Of a DNA stretch of 64,000 nucleotides, positions 24,982 to 33,002 are shown in pieces. How positions within the stretch are numbered: the stretch's first letter is position 1; every line of letters starts with the position of its first letter. The notes beneath the pieces were generated by a model. It was not told the origin of the DNA and ran no database searches. It saw only the letters and a list, made by a program, of their open reading frames with translations. Source of the stretch: an uncultured Lachnospiraceae bacterium (GTDB taxonomy: Bacteria; Bacillota; Clostridia; Lachnospirales; Lachnospiraceae); the NCBI GenBank assembly GCA_910579425.1, contig CAJTVL010000012.1:8714-72713 (forward strand), in the 5' to 3' direction. The position numbers and the translations under genes were made by a program.

Positions 24982-25013
24982 AAAAATAAGCTGCAGGTAG
25001 ACCTGCAGCTTAT
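24982..25013 (-). terminator. intrinsic terminator after the GH18-like gene
   Basis: A 13-bp perfect stem (24986-24998 with 25001-25013, core AGCTGCAGGT) is followed on the minus strand by a run of five T. It sits 60 bases past the GH18-like stop codon. Confidence 0.8.
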
Positions 25014-25073
25014 CCTAAATGAACAGCGGTCAGCTCAGGGAGCATTTTGTCCGCTGTGTATTATTTTTCTGTT

Positions 25074-26771
25074 TTATCTGCTGAGATATGCACCGATCAC
25101 ATCCCATATTTCCGGCTTCTCGTAGCCGAGCCTCCAGCTTGCCACACCGCCGATCTGATACTTCTCCATGATATTAAGCTTCACCTCTATAGAACTTGCA
25201 TCCTCTAACCATATCTGGAAAAGGCTTCCTCCCTCCGTATATTCCCCATAATTCTGACAGGTCTCTTCATCCCATTCTACTGCAATATTATGATCCCTTA
25301 CATATTCCTCCGCCACAGACATATCAACCGCCTGGCTGCTGAGTTTACCGCCGGCCGTTTCCCAAATTCTTGTATAAAAGGGAATTGCATTGATCACTTT
25401 GTTGGCAGGCACCTGCTCCACGGTACGCTCAATGCCGTCCTCCACGAAATCAATGGAAGCCACGCTCCCGGCCTCAGAGCTTCCGGCATAGTGCTCGTCA
25501 TATCCCATGATCACTACATAGTCCGCTACGATTCCCTGCTCCTGCCTGTCGTAATGATGAGTATCCCCCCGGGGAACATAGTTGTCTACAGACAGCACAA
25601 TTCCGTTTTTCCGGCAGGAGATGGACAATTCCCGTATAAATTCTATAAAATGCTCCCCGCAGTCCGTACTGATCAGCTCAAAGTCCACATTAATTCCATC
25701 GGCGCCGCAGGAGAGCACCTCGCTCATAAGCCCGTCAATCAGCCTCCCCCTGGTGGTTGTGGAGGAAAGAATCTCATACATATTAATCGCGTCTTTATAC
25801 TCTATATTTTCAACCAGCGCCCAGACCTCAAGCCCCATATCGTGGGCCTTGTCGACATAACTGCGGCTTGCAAAACTGGTAAAATTCCCTTCGTTATCAC
25901 TCAGCTTAAACCAGGTGGGGGAAATCACATTGAGCCCTTTCGTGTTTGCAGTCACCTGTTCAAAGGTACCGTTGCCGGACTCAGACGCAATCGAATGCCA
26001 CCCCAGATTAATTTTGTGATCCCTGGTCAGGCTGGTATATTCCGGTTCGGTATAATCCGTCACCGGAATCGGGAGCTCTGAGCGGCTCTCCGAAAGCCGT
26101 TTATTTTCCACATAACCGATCACCGCATCCTCTGTCTTAACCTTACTCCAGGTCTCCATCCGCTCCAGTATGGTTACCTTCTCCCCGACTGCCACATCCT
26201 TAAGGATTTCGCTCTTTACCCCTCCCAAAATCCTGACCGCCGTATCCTTGCTGATTTCTGCCACCTGCTTCTCATCCCACTGGGTATAGATCTGCAGACG
26301 GTTCGGCTCTGCGAAGCTTTCATAAGAAAAATTGGCGTAACGCTTCACATAATCAAGGGCTATATACAACTTCTCTCCTTCGTATCTGGCCGGAATATAG
26401 GGAAGTGTCTCGGAGCCGTCCTTACTGGTTACCTGGCCGCTCCCAATCTCATTTCTGATTACATCGTCGGGAAGCGTATATAAAAGAAGCCCTTCTTTTT
26501 TGTCCTCATAAAAACGGTCGTTAAAATATTTGTGGGCCGTACTTAATTCCACATAATAGGTCCCCTCTGCCAGCAGACCCCTTTCTTCAATCAGTTCGTC
26601 CTGTAAAATAATGGCTGTATCCCGCTCTCCCCCCATTCCAAAGTAAGCATTCAGATCAGCCCGCTCCTTTGTATACGAATATCGTTCCGTAAATTTTATT
26701 CCAAAGCTCACGCCCCCAATTACTATAATAAGGACGATTGCAATCAAAACAGGTATTATCTTTTTCTTCAT
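25074..26771 (-). CDS. GH18-like glycoside hydrolase with SH3 domain
   Basis: 565 residues with an N-terminal membrane anchor or uncleaved signal (about residues 5-25). Residues ~30-175 form a beta-rich region with a copper-amine-oxidase-like look. An SH3-type segment (~178-235; VRILGGVKSEILKDVAVGEKVTILE and WSKVKTEDAVIGYVENKRL by location) follows, then a GH18 barrel (~255-563). The catalytic motif DGINVDFE has the proton donor Glu365; the usual second Asp of DxxDxDxE is Asn. The domain order resembles clostridial and Bacillus YaaH/SleL-related enzymes that cut N-acetylglucosaminyl bonds in cortex or wall. Its substrate is inferred to be peptidoglycan. Confidence 0.82.
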   Translation of the reverse strand: MKKKIIPVLIAIVLIIVIGGVSFGIKFTERYSYTKERADLNAYFGMGGERDTAIILQDELIEERGLLAEGTYYVELSTAHKYFNDRFYEDKKEGLLLYTLPDDVIRNEIGSGQVTSKDGSETLPYIPARYEGEKLYIALDYVKRYANFSYESFAEPNRLQIYTQWDEKQVAEISKDTAVRILGGVKSEILKDVAVGEKVTILERMETWSKVKTEDAVIGYVENKRLSESRSELPIPVTDYTEPEYTSLTRDHKINLGWHSIASESGNGTFEQVTANTKGLNVISPTWFKLSDNEGNFTSFASRSYVDKAHDMGLEVWALVENIEYKDAINMYEILSSTTTRGRLIDGLMSEVLSCGADGINVDFELISTDCGEHFIEFIRELSISCRKNGIVLSVDNYVPRGDTHHYDRQEQGIVADYVVIMGYDEHYAGSSEAGSVASIDFVEDGIERTVEQVPANKVINAIPFYTRIWETAGGKLSSQAVDMSVAEEYVRDHNIAVEWDEETCQNYGEYTEGGSLFQIWLEDASSIEVKLNIMEKYQIGGVASWRLGYEKPEIWDVIGAYLSR

Positions 26772-26994
26772 CCCGCGACCTCCAATCGCCCTATATTATA
26801 GCAAACAATTCCCATACCGTCATTACTAATTTTGACTTTTTGCAACATTTTATTCCTGGTACGAGACCTCAGGCATCCGCGGATTTCCAACTTTTTTCTG
26901 CTGCGGCCGCGGACAGATTCACAACGGTTCATCGATATAAGGGGCTTTCCGCCGTCCAAATCCTTTCGCAGCCGCTTTCGCAGACAGGAGACAT

Positions 26995-27216
26995 TTATTG
27001 ATCCGCAGATACTTTGTCATACCTGATTTCTTTTATTCTTCCGTATTCATCGGTTACATAGTCCGGCATATACACTGTGTCTTCTCTGATACAATTTTCT
27101 ACAATATATTCCGTAGTGGACGGAACGCCATTAAAAAACAGCTTTATCCCTTCCTTTTCCAGCCTCCCCAGCCTTGTCCTTAACAATACGGAATCGTCTT
27201 CGCATTTTGAAGTCAT
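26995..27216 (-). CDS. small conserved hypothetical protein, 73 aa
   Basis: Starts at the ATG at 27216, with GGGAGG four bases upstream. The product is charged and soluble: a short N-terminal helix (VLLRTRLGRLEKEGIKLFFNG by location), a segment STTEYIVENCIREDTVYMPDYV, and an acidic/basic end with EIRYDKV. I know proteins of this general shape as uncharacterised small proteins of Clostridia, but no function. No membrane helix is present and there is no obvious operon partner; the next gene to the left is the GH18-like hydrolase. Confidence 0.55.
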   Translation of the reverse strand: MTSKCEDDSVLLRTRLGRLEKEGIKLFFNGVPSTTEYIVENCIREDTVYMPDYVTDEYGRIKEIRYDKVSADQ

Positions 27217-27790
27217 AGTTCCTCCCATCTGTTCCGGAATACATTTTCTGACAATTTCCAAAAGGATTCCGCGATATGTCATGTCAAAAAGATAAATTAA
27301 TTCCGGAGCTGATTATAGTTTCAATAATAATGACGATAATAGAAAAAGGTAAGATGCCGGATACGTATCTAACTTAAAAATTACCGCTGCGAACTTCCAA
27401 TAGGGGGTGAATTATATAGGTGAAATTCTATAGAAATATTCGCGACAGGCACGAAGCCTGTAGACATCCCTTCGTCATAAATGAATGAACTGTCGAATAA
27501 AATGGTCACGGAGCCCAAAGGCTCGAAGGGATTTAGACAAAACCGGCCGGAATTCCTGTTAGCTTCTTTCCTTCCGGATCGGTTCTTTCTGATTTAATTT
27601 GTTTAGATTCGTGTAAATAATGCCAAAAACCAATGCCTCCTCCCGATACAGATTTATCCGGAAGCATCTTACGAGACTGATTATAGTATTTATTCCCAAA
27701 TATTGCAAGCCAAAAAGATGTTTTTTTATTTATTTTTAACAAATTCGTTAGAAACCCATCAATTATAAAATTTTTTTAAACTGTTTTTTT
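27217..27790. other. gene-poor intergenic region
   Basis: About 570 bases without a convincing gene. It contains the structured element at 27443-27532. An open frame on the minus strand at 27533-27742 (69 codons) has no good ribosome site and no recognised similarity. The rest is AT-rich. Confidence 0.5.
27443..27532. ncRNA. candidate structured RNA, strand uncertain
   Basis: Several pairings are packed into 90 bases: ACAGGC (27445-27450)/GCCTGT (27456-27461), ATCCCTTCG (27466-27474)/CGAAGGGAT (27524-27532), GAGCC (27511-27515)/GGCTC (27520-27524), and an alternative CGACAG (27443-27448)/CTGTCG (27490-27495) that competes with the first. The competing stems would allow two conformations. I do not recognise a known class, and it could be transcribed from either strand. 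Confidence 0.35.
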
Positions 27791-27796
27791 GTCCTA

Positions 27797-27823
27797 TTGA
27801 CTTAAATTCGTTCAAAGTATAAT
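27797..27823 (+). promoter_or_regulatory. promoter of mecA
   Basis: TTGACT (27797-27802) and TATAAT (27818-27823), spacer 15 bases, which is a little short. It lies 75 bases upstream of the mecA ATG. Confidence 0.6.
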
Positions 27824-27897
27824 ATATTTTTAAGTGACTGTGTGTGTCACCAAACAACAAGATAACAGTATCTTATATAGTAAGAGGATGTGATAAT

Positions 27898-28704
27898 ATG
27901 AAAATTGAAAAAGTTAATGATCATCAAATTCGCTGTACCCTTACCAGAGAAGACCTGGCTGACAGAGAATTAAAGCTCAGCGAACTTGCTTACGGTACCG
28001 AAAAAGCCAAAGATTTGTTCCGCGATATGATGCAGCAGGCATCTTTTGAGTTTGGATTCGAAGCAGAAGATATTCCTTTAATGATAGAAGCAATCCCTTT
28101 AAATTCCGAATGCATCGTTCTGATCATCACCAAGGTAGAGGATCCTGACGAGCTCGATACCCGCTTTTCCAAGTTTGCCCCGTCTGTCCATGAAGACGGC
28201 AATACTTTAGATGATGTTTTAGATACGATCGCGGAAGGCGCCGATGATGTGTTGGATCTGTTCAAAAAGATTCAAAACAGCAAAGCAGGGACTGCCTCTG
28301 AACAGGCGCAATCCGCCACCGGAAACAGCGCAGGCCTTGAGGAAGCGAAGCATTCCTTCAAGAACGCCCTCCAAAAGAAGCTTGCCGCTTCTGCCGGTTC
28401 TGCCGCGCCCGTAGATCTGACCAGAATCTACTCCTTTGACAGCCTGCGTGAGGTTATCGGCTCCGCCCATGTCCTTTCCACCTATTATAAAGGAGTAAAT
28501 TCCTTATACAAACAGAAGGACGGTTCCTACCTGCTGGCTCTGTCAAAGAGCGACCATACTCCCGCCCAGTTCAACAAGGTATGCAATATTCTTTCCGAAT
28601 ACGGTGCAGGGGTTCGGTCCGTACCCGCTTCCATCGCATATCTGGAAGAACACTTTGAGCCAATTATCCAAAATACTGCGTTGCAGTCACTGTCTCAGCT
28701 CTGA
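27898..28704 (+). CDS. mecA: adaptor protein MecA
   Basis: ClpC adaptor that targets proteins for ClpCP proteolysis. The start at 27898 (MKIEKVNDHQIRCTLTREDL) is the typical MecA N-terminus, with AGAGG about ten bases upstream. The 268-residue product has the N-terminal target-binding domain (1-~90: LKLSELAYGTEKAKDLFRDMMQQA by location), an Ala/Ser-rich linker (~120-175), and a C-terminal ClpC-binding domain (~185-265: IYSFDSLREVIGSAHVL, YKGVNSLYKQKDGSYLLAL, ISEYG-like). Two hairpins follow the stop codon. Confidence 0.9.
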   Translation: MKIEKVNDHQIRCTLTREDLADRELKLSELAYGTEKAKDLFRDMMQQASFEFGFEAEDIPLMIEAIPLNSECIVLIITKVEDPDELDTRFSKFAPSVHEDGNTLDDVLDTIAEGADDVLDLFKKIQNSKAGTASEQAQSATGNSAGLEEAKHSFKNALQKKLAASAGSAAPVDLTRIYSFDSLREVIGSAHVLSTYYKGVNSLYKQKDGSYLLALSKSDHTPAQFNKVCNILSEYGAGVRSVPASIAYLEEHFEPIIQNTALQSLSQL

Positions 28705-28724
28705 CTTTGTTAAGCAAAAGAATG

Positions 28725-28774
28725 TGCGCCCACCGGGCGCAACTGTAAATAAGCCGGCACATAAGGTGCCGGCT
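28725..28774 (+). terminator. tandem hairpins downstream of mecA
   Basis: TGCGCCC (28725-28731)/GGGCGCA (28735-28741), then AGCCGGCAC (28752-28760)/GTGCCGGCT (28766-28774) followed by CTTATCTTT. The second has the weak T-rich tail of an intrinsic terminator and separates mecA from the convergent DUF1858 gene. Confidence 0.6.
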
Positions 28775-28816
28775 CTTATCTTTACCTGACAGATGATCCT
28801 TCCTGACGCTTCGTTC

Positions 28817-29008
28817 TTAAAGCGCCTCGATTTTTTTCATCAGATCATCAATATCCATGCCGTGAACCATGGCCGCTTCCTCAAGGCTCTCTCCCTGGGC
28901 GGAAGGGCACCCAAGGCAATGCATCCCGGCTTCCATAAGAACGGGTGCAACATCCGGATTGGTTCTCAAAATTTCACCAATCGTCATTTCCTTCGTAATC
29001 TGTGCCAT
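28817..29008 (-). CDS. DUF1858 domain protein
   Basis: 63 residues from the ATG at 29008, which has AAGGAGG upstream. The whole protein is one DUF1858/ScdA-N-like domain: MTIGEILRTNPDVAPVLMEAGMHCLGCPSAQGESLEEAA by location, with the conserved GMHCLGCP (two Cys spaced by two). The family occurs alone or fused to hybrid-cluster and other redox proteins. The Cys pair suggests metal, Fe-S or disulfide chemistry, unproven. It is divergent from the pyruvate formate-lyase locus, which fits a redox role. Confidence 0.8.
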   Translation of the reverse strand: MAQITKEMTIGEILRTNPDVAPVLMEAGMHCLGCPSAQGESLEEAAMVHGMDIDDLMKKIEAL

Positions 29009-29198
29009 ATCTTCTGACCTCCTTAAATTTATATATCTTCTTAATATAACCACAATCTGGAACCGTTTTCAGTATAATACTTTACCCACTTTCTGACAAG
29101 ACTATTATCAAACCTTTTGGCATACACATTTATAACAAAAAATTTATAAAATTTCCCTTAAATCCGTACCTTGTTCATAAAAAAGTACACTCTTTGCC

Positions 29199-29228
29199 TT
29201 GACTCATAATGACTTTGTAACATATAAT
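29199..29228 (+). promoter_or_regulatory. promoter of the pyruvate formate-lyase locus
   Basis: TTGACT (29199-29204) and TATAAT (29223-29228), spacer 18 bases, 70 bases upstream of the first ATG. I see no clear Rex or FNR site around it. Confidence 0.6.
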
Positions 29229-29298
29229 GAAATTACGGTAATCGCATGGTTTTTATGCACAAATAAATATATCATTTAATTGAGGAGGCTTACGCAAA

Positions 29299-31338
29299 AT
29301 GAGACCAGAATGGAAAGATTTTGTAGGCGGCAAATGGGAAAATGAAGTTAATGTACGCGACTTCATCCAGAGAAACTATCATCCCTATGAAGGTGATGAG
29401 TCTTTCTTAGCCGAAGCTACACAAAACACAAAAGACTTATGGCAGATGGTACTTGAACTGCAGAAGCAGGAACGTGAAGCAGGCGGCGTTCTTGACATGG
29501 ATACCAAGGTTGTATCCACCATTACATCACACGGCCCCGGTTACCTTGATAAATCCAAGGAAAAGATCGTGGGATTCCAGACAGATAAGCCCTTCAAGCG
29601 TTCTCTTCAGCCTTACGGCGGTATCAGAATGGCTGAGAAAGCTTGCTCCGACAACGGTTATGAAGTAGATCCGGAAATCAGCGAGTTTTTCTCCACACAC
29701 AGAAAGACACACAATGCAGGCTGCTTTGACGCTTACAACGCAGAGATGAGAGCCTGCCGTTCCGCTCACATTATTACAGGTCTGCCGGATGCTTACGGCC
29801 GCGGCCGTATCATCGGCGATTACAGACGTGTGGCTCTGTACGGTATCGACAGACTGATCGAAGACAAGCAGGCACAGAAGGATTCCACCGGACGTGTTAT
29901 GACTGATGATGTAATTCGTCTTCGTGAAGAACTCTCCGAGCAGATGATTGCTCTCAAGATGATGAAGGAAATGGCTGCTTCCTATGGCTGCGATATTTCC
30001 AAGCCTGCTACCAACGTTCAGGAAGCAATCCAGGCTACTTATTTTGGGTATCTGTGTTCCGTTAAGGAACAGAACGGCGCTGCCATGTCTCTTGGCCGTA
30101 CTTCTACTTTCCTTGACTGCTATGCCGAGAGAGATCTTGCAAACGGTACTTTCACCGAGCAGGAGATCCAGGAATTTGTTGATCACTTTATCATGAAGCT
30201 GCGTTGCGTTAAGTTTGCACGTACTCCCGAGTACAACCAGATTTTCGCAGGCGATCCCGTATGGGTAACCGAGTCCCTTGGCGGTGTTGGCGTTGACGGA
30301 CGTCCTATGGTAACAAAGATGAGCTTCCGTTATCTGCACACCCTGACCAACTTAGGACCCAGCCCGGAGCCCAACCTTACGGTTCTCTGGTCTACAAGGC
30401 TTCCTGAGAACTGGAAGAAATACTGCGCTAAGATGTCCATCCAGACCTCTTCCATCCAGTATGAGAATGACGACCTTATGAGAGTGACCCACGGCGATGA
30501 TTACGGTATCGCATGCTGCGTATCCTCCATGGTAATCGGTAAGGAAATGCAGTTCTTCGGAGCCCGTGCGAACCTTGCAAAATGTCTGCTTTACGCTCTC
30601 AACGGCGGTGTTGACGAAGTTACCAAGAAGCAGGTTGGTCCTAAGTACCGTCCTGTAGTCGGCGACGTTCTTGATTTTGACGATGTATACAGCAAATTTA
30701 TCGACATGATGGAATGGCAGGCAGATGTATATGTAAATACCCTGAACATCATCCATTATATGCATGACAAATACTGCTATGAGAGAGCTGAGATGGCCCT
30801 TCATGACAGAGACGTTAAGCGTTATTTTGCAACCGGTGTGGCAGGTCTTTCCATCGTTGCCGACTCCTTATCAGCAATCAAATATGCCAAGGTTGAGCCC
30901 ATCAGGGATGAGGACGGCATCATCGTAGACTTCAAGACCACCGGTGAGTTCCCTAAATACGGTAATGATGACGACCGTGTAGACAGCATTGCACAGGAAG
31001 TTGTACACAAATTTATGACTGCCATCAGAAGACATCACACCTACAGGAACGGTGTTCCCACCACTTCCATCCTTACCATTACATCCAACGTAACTTATGG
31101 TAAGGCAACAGGCAACACTCCTGACGGACGTAAGAAAGGCCAGCCTTTCGCACCCGGCGCCAATCCGATGCACGGACGCGACACCCACGGTGCGGTAGCA
31201 TCCTTATCTTCCGTATCCAAGCTTCCTTTCAATGATGCACAGGACGGTATCTCCAATACCTTCACCATCATCCCCGGAGCTCTCGGTAAGGAAGACCAGG
31301 TATTTGCAGGCGATATTGAACTTGATCTGAACAAATAA
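29299..31338 (+). CDS. pyruvate formate-lyase catalytic core lacking its glycyl-radical domain
   Basis: Converts pyruvate and CoA to acetyl-CoA and formate in fermentation. The 679 residues correspond to PFL from its N-terminus through most of the barrel; the active-site pair Cys406-Cys407 (GIACCVSSM) is present. Typical PFL has about 750 residues, and the missing ~75 are exactly the C-terminal glycyl-radical region. Here the frame ends after QVFAGDIELDLNK with a normal stop, followed by a fresh ribosome site and two small genes, the second encoding the missing domain. Codon use is highly biased, like a strongly expressed gene. I read this as a functional split enzyme, not a frameshift, because each piece has its own RBS and start. 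Confidence 0.9.
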   Translation: MRPEWKDFVGGKWENEVNVRDFIQRNYHPYEGDESFLAEATQNTKDLWQMVLELQKQEREAGGVLDMDTKVVSTITSHGPGYLDKSKEKIVGFQTDKPFKRSLQPYGGIRMAEKACSDNGYEVDPEISEFFSTHRKTHNAGCFDAYNAEMRACRSAHIITGLPDAYGRGRIIGDYRRVALYGIDRLIEDKQAQKDSTGRVMTDDVIRLREELSEQMIALKMMKEMAASYGCDISKPATNVQEAIQATYFGYLCSVKEQNGAAMSLGRTSTFLDCYAERDLANGTFTEQEIQEFVDHFIMKLRCVKFARTPEYNQIFAGDPVWVTESLGGVGVDGRPMVTKMSFRYLHTLTNLGPSPEPNLTVLWSTRLPENWKKYCAKMSIQTSSIQYENDDLMRVTHGDDYGIACCVSSMVIGKEMQFFGARANLAKCLLYALNGGVDEVTKKQVGPKYRPVVGDVLDFDDVYSKFIDMMEWQADVYVNTLNIIHYMHDKYCYERAEMALHDRDVKRYFATGVAGLSIVADSLSAIKYAKVEPIRDEDGIIVDFKTTGEFPKYGNDDDRVDSIAQEVVHKFMTAIRRHHTYRNGVPTTSILTITSNVTYGKATGNTPDGRKKGQPFAPGANPMHGRDTHGAVASLSSVSKLPFNDAQDGISNTFTIIPGALGKEDQVFAGDIELDLNK

Positions 31339-31370
31339 AAATTTAACCCAATTCCAGGAGGTACAATGTA

Positions 31371-31574
31371 ATGGACAACAAAAAAATGGTTGACGATCTT
31401 GTTAAAATGCTGGATTCCGGCATGGCAATGGGTGTGGGACATGTAAACGTGGACTACGACGAGTCGAAAGAAGAGTCAAAAAATGTTCAGACCATGGGAT
31501 GTACGGACTGCTCCAGAACTCCTTTGGCATGCAGTGTACCTACCCTGGAGGACGGTTTAGACGATTTCCATTAA
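31371..31574 (+). CDS. small Cys-containing protein, partial paralogue of the PFL glycyl-radical domain start
   Basis: 67 residues, with CAGGAGG upstream. Residues 6-27 (VDDLVKMLDSGMAMGVGHVN) line up with VDNLVSLLDGYATKGGHHLN of the next gene, so it shares the first ~25 residues of the glycyl-radical domain. It then diverges completely: an acidic stretch, then a Cys cluster (Cys44, Cys47, Cys54 in GCTDCSRTPLAC) and an acidic end. It has no RVSGYA glycine motif and cannot carry the radical. It lies between core and radical subunits, in the same operon. Function unknown; possible roles are a metal/Fe-S or redox-sensing regulatory subunit, or an assembly factor. Confidence 0.75.
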   Translation: MDNKKMVDDLVKMLDSGMAMGVGHVNVDYDESKEESKNVQTMGCTDCSRTPLACSVPTLEDGLDDFH

Positions 31575-31597
31575 TAAAAAATAGGAGGTAAATTACC

Positions 31598-31840
31598 ATG
31601 GCATCAAGCACAGCACAGGTAGATAACTTAGTATCATTGTTAGACGGTTACGCTACAAAAGGCGGACATCACCTTAACGTAAATGTATTAAACAGAGATA
31701 TGTTACTGGACGCTCAGAAGCATCCCGAGAACTATCCTCAGCTCACAATCCGTGTTTCCGGATATGCTGTTAACTTCATCAAATTAACTCCCGAGCAGCA
31801 GGCTGACGTTATTTCCCGTACTTTCCATGAGTCCATCTAA
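31598..31840 (+). CDS. free-standing glycyl-radical domain (C-terminal PFL subunit)
   Basis: 80 residues with AGGAGG upstream. The sequence is that of the PFL C-terminus: VDNLVSLLDGYATKGGHHLN, then LTIRVSGYAVNFIKLTPEQQ with the radical Gly55, then DVISRTFHES. GrcA/YfiD of E. coli is a related free-standing domain that repairs intact PFL, but there PFL keeps its own domain. Here the core gene lacks it, so this protein is probably an obligate subunit that the activase must charge and that then docks on the core. Strong codon bias matches the core gene. Confidence 0.9.
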   Translation: MASSTAQVDNLVSLLDGYATKGGHHLNVNVLNRDMLLDAQKHPENYPQLTIRVSGYAVNFIKLTPEQQADVISRTFHESI

Positions 31841-31890
31841 TGACATTTGTCTGAAAGGTGAAGCAGCGAAAATATGTTCTGCTGACAGAG

Positions 31891-31919
31891 CCCTCCGGTC
31901 ATTCTGGCCGGAGGGTTTT
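31891..31919 (+). terminator. hairpin between radical subunit and activase genes
   Basis: CCCTCCGG (31891-31898) pairs with CCGGAGGG (31908-31915), followed by TTTTATT. This should reduce read-through so that the abundant PFL subunits greatly exceed the catalytic activase. Confidence 0.85.
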
Positions 31920-31942
31920 ATTCAACAACAGGAGGTCTTTAT

Positions 31943-32701
31943 ATGCAAGGCAGAATTCATTCCCTAGAAAGCTTCGGCACCGTAGACGGCCCGGGAACCC
32001 GTTTTGTGGTATTTGTACAGGGCTGTCCCATGCGCTGTGCCTATTGCCACAATCCGGATACCTGGTCCATGAGCGGCGGCACCATGATGGAGCCGAAAGA
32101 GATTTTCGAGCAATATAAAAGAAATGAAGAGTTTTATAAAAACGGAGGCATTACCGTTACCGGCGGCGAACCCCTGATGCAGGTAGATTTCCTGATTGAC
32201 CTCTTTACAATCGCCAAGGCCAGCCATGTCCACACCTGTATCGATTCCTCGGGTATTGCCTTTAAACCCGACAACAAAGCCTTTATTGAAAAGCTTGATA
32301 AGCTGATGGACCTGACGGATCTTGTTATGCTGGACATCAAGCACATTGACCCCGAGAAGCACAAAGATCTGACAGCTCAGCCCAATGACGGAATCCTGGC
32401 ATTTGCAGCTTATCTAAACGAGAAGCATGTGGATATGTGGATTCGGCATGTTGTGGTTCCCGGCATCACGGACGATGAAGAATCGCTGTTTAAGCTTGGC
32501 TACTTCATCGGGCAATTCTCCAATCTGAAGGCTCTGGACGTACTTCCCTACCATACTATGGGGGAAACCAAGTATCAAAAGTTGGGAATTCCCTACAAGC
32601 TGGCCGGTGTTCCTGCAATGGATAAAAATAAGGTCATAGAAAAAAAGGAAATCATACTGAACGGCATTCGCACCCGCCGCGAGGAAAAGATTGAAAATTA
32701 A
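31943..32701 (+). CDS. pflA: pyruvate formate-lyase activating enzyme
   Basis: Radical-SAM enzyme that abstracts hydrogen from the glycyl residue of PFL. 252 residues, with AGGAGG upstream. The radical-SAM Fe-S motif CPMRCAYCHNPD (CxxxCxxC) lies at about residues 30-41, preceded by FVVFVQGC; GGEPLMQ is the SAM-binding GGE motif. There are no extra ferredoxin clusters, so it is the housekeeping PflA form. It lies directly after the split PFL genes, so its substrate is probably the small 80-residue radical subunit, alone or docked. Confidence 0.92.
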   Translation: MQGRIHSLESFGTVDGPGTRFVVFVQGCPMRCAYCHNPDTWSMSGGTMMEPKEIFEQYKRNEEFYKNGGITVTGGEPLMQVDFLIDLFTIAKASHVHTCIDSSGIAFKPDNKAFIEKLDKLMDLTDLVMLDIKHIDPEKHKDLTAQPNDGILAFAAYLNEKHVDMWIRHVVVPGITDDEESLFKLGYFIGQFSNLKALDVLPYHTMGETKYQKLGIPYKLAGVPAMDKNKVIEKKEIILNGIRTRREEKIEN

Positions 32702-32774
32702 GCTTGTATTCCCTGTGATTTTATTATAAAATTAGATGATAGTATATGGATACATTAATAAGGAGGATATCATC

Positions 32775-32945
32775 ATGGCATATGTTATTAGTGACGCTTG
32801 TATTTCTTGCGGTGCCTGTGCAGGTCAGTGTCCTGTAGGCGCAATCAGCGAAGGGGACGGCAAATTTGAAATCGATCCCAACACCTGCATTAGCTGCGGT
32901 TCCTGCGCCGGCGGATGCCCTGTAGGCGCTATTTCCGAAGAATAA
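32775..32945 (+). CDS. 2[4Fe-4S] ferredoxin
   Basis: 56-residue electron carrier. The start at 32775 (MAYVISDAC) is chosen because AAGGAGG lies nine bases upstream. Two classical clusters are seen: CISCGACAGQCPVGAI and CISCGSCAGGCPVGAI, each CxxCxxCxxxCP. It is the clostridial-type ferredoxin, used for example with hydrogenases and pyruvate:ferredoxin oxidoreductase, and possibly to reduce PflA. It follows pflA and ends at a bidirectional terminator. Confidence 0.95.
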   Translation: MAYVISDACISCGACAGQCPVGAISEGDGKFEIDPNTCISCGSCAGGCPVGAISEE

Positions 32946-32969
32946 ATTATAGCGGCAAATACGGGTTCT

Positions 32970-33002
32970 AAAGCGTCCAATCATACGATTGAACGCTTTT
33001 TT
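32970..33002. terminator. bidirectional terminator between ferredoxin and MerR-like genes
   Basis: AAAGCGTCCAATC (32970-32982) pairs with GATTGAACGCTTT (32987-32999) around ATAC; T-runs follow on the plus strand. The stop codon of the MerR-like gene (32981-32983) lies in the stem and loop. Confidence 0.8.

Noticed and set aside
27533..27742. 69-codon minus-strand open frame
   Set aside because: No ribosome-binding site, lysine/serine-rich sequence without recognisable family features, and its 3' end runs into the structured element.
29199..29298. Rex or FNR operator at the PFL promoter
   Set aside because: No sequence close to TTGTTAA-N4-TTAACAA or TTGAT-N4-ATCAA was found.
31338..31600. 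Sequencing frameshift as the cause of the split PFL
   Set aside because: Each small gene has its own AGGAGG-type site and ATG, a whole extra 67-codon gene lies between, and codon use is undisturbed.
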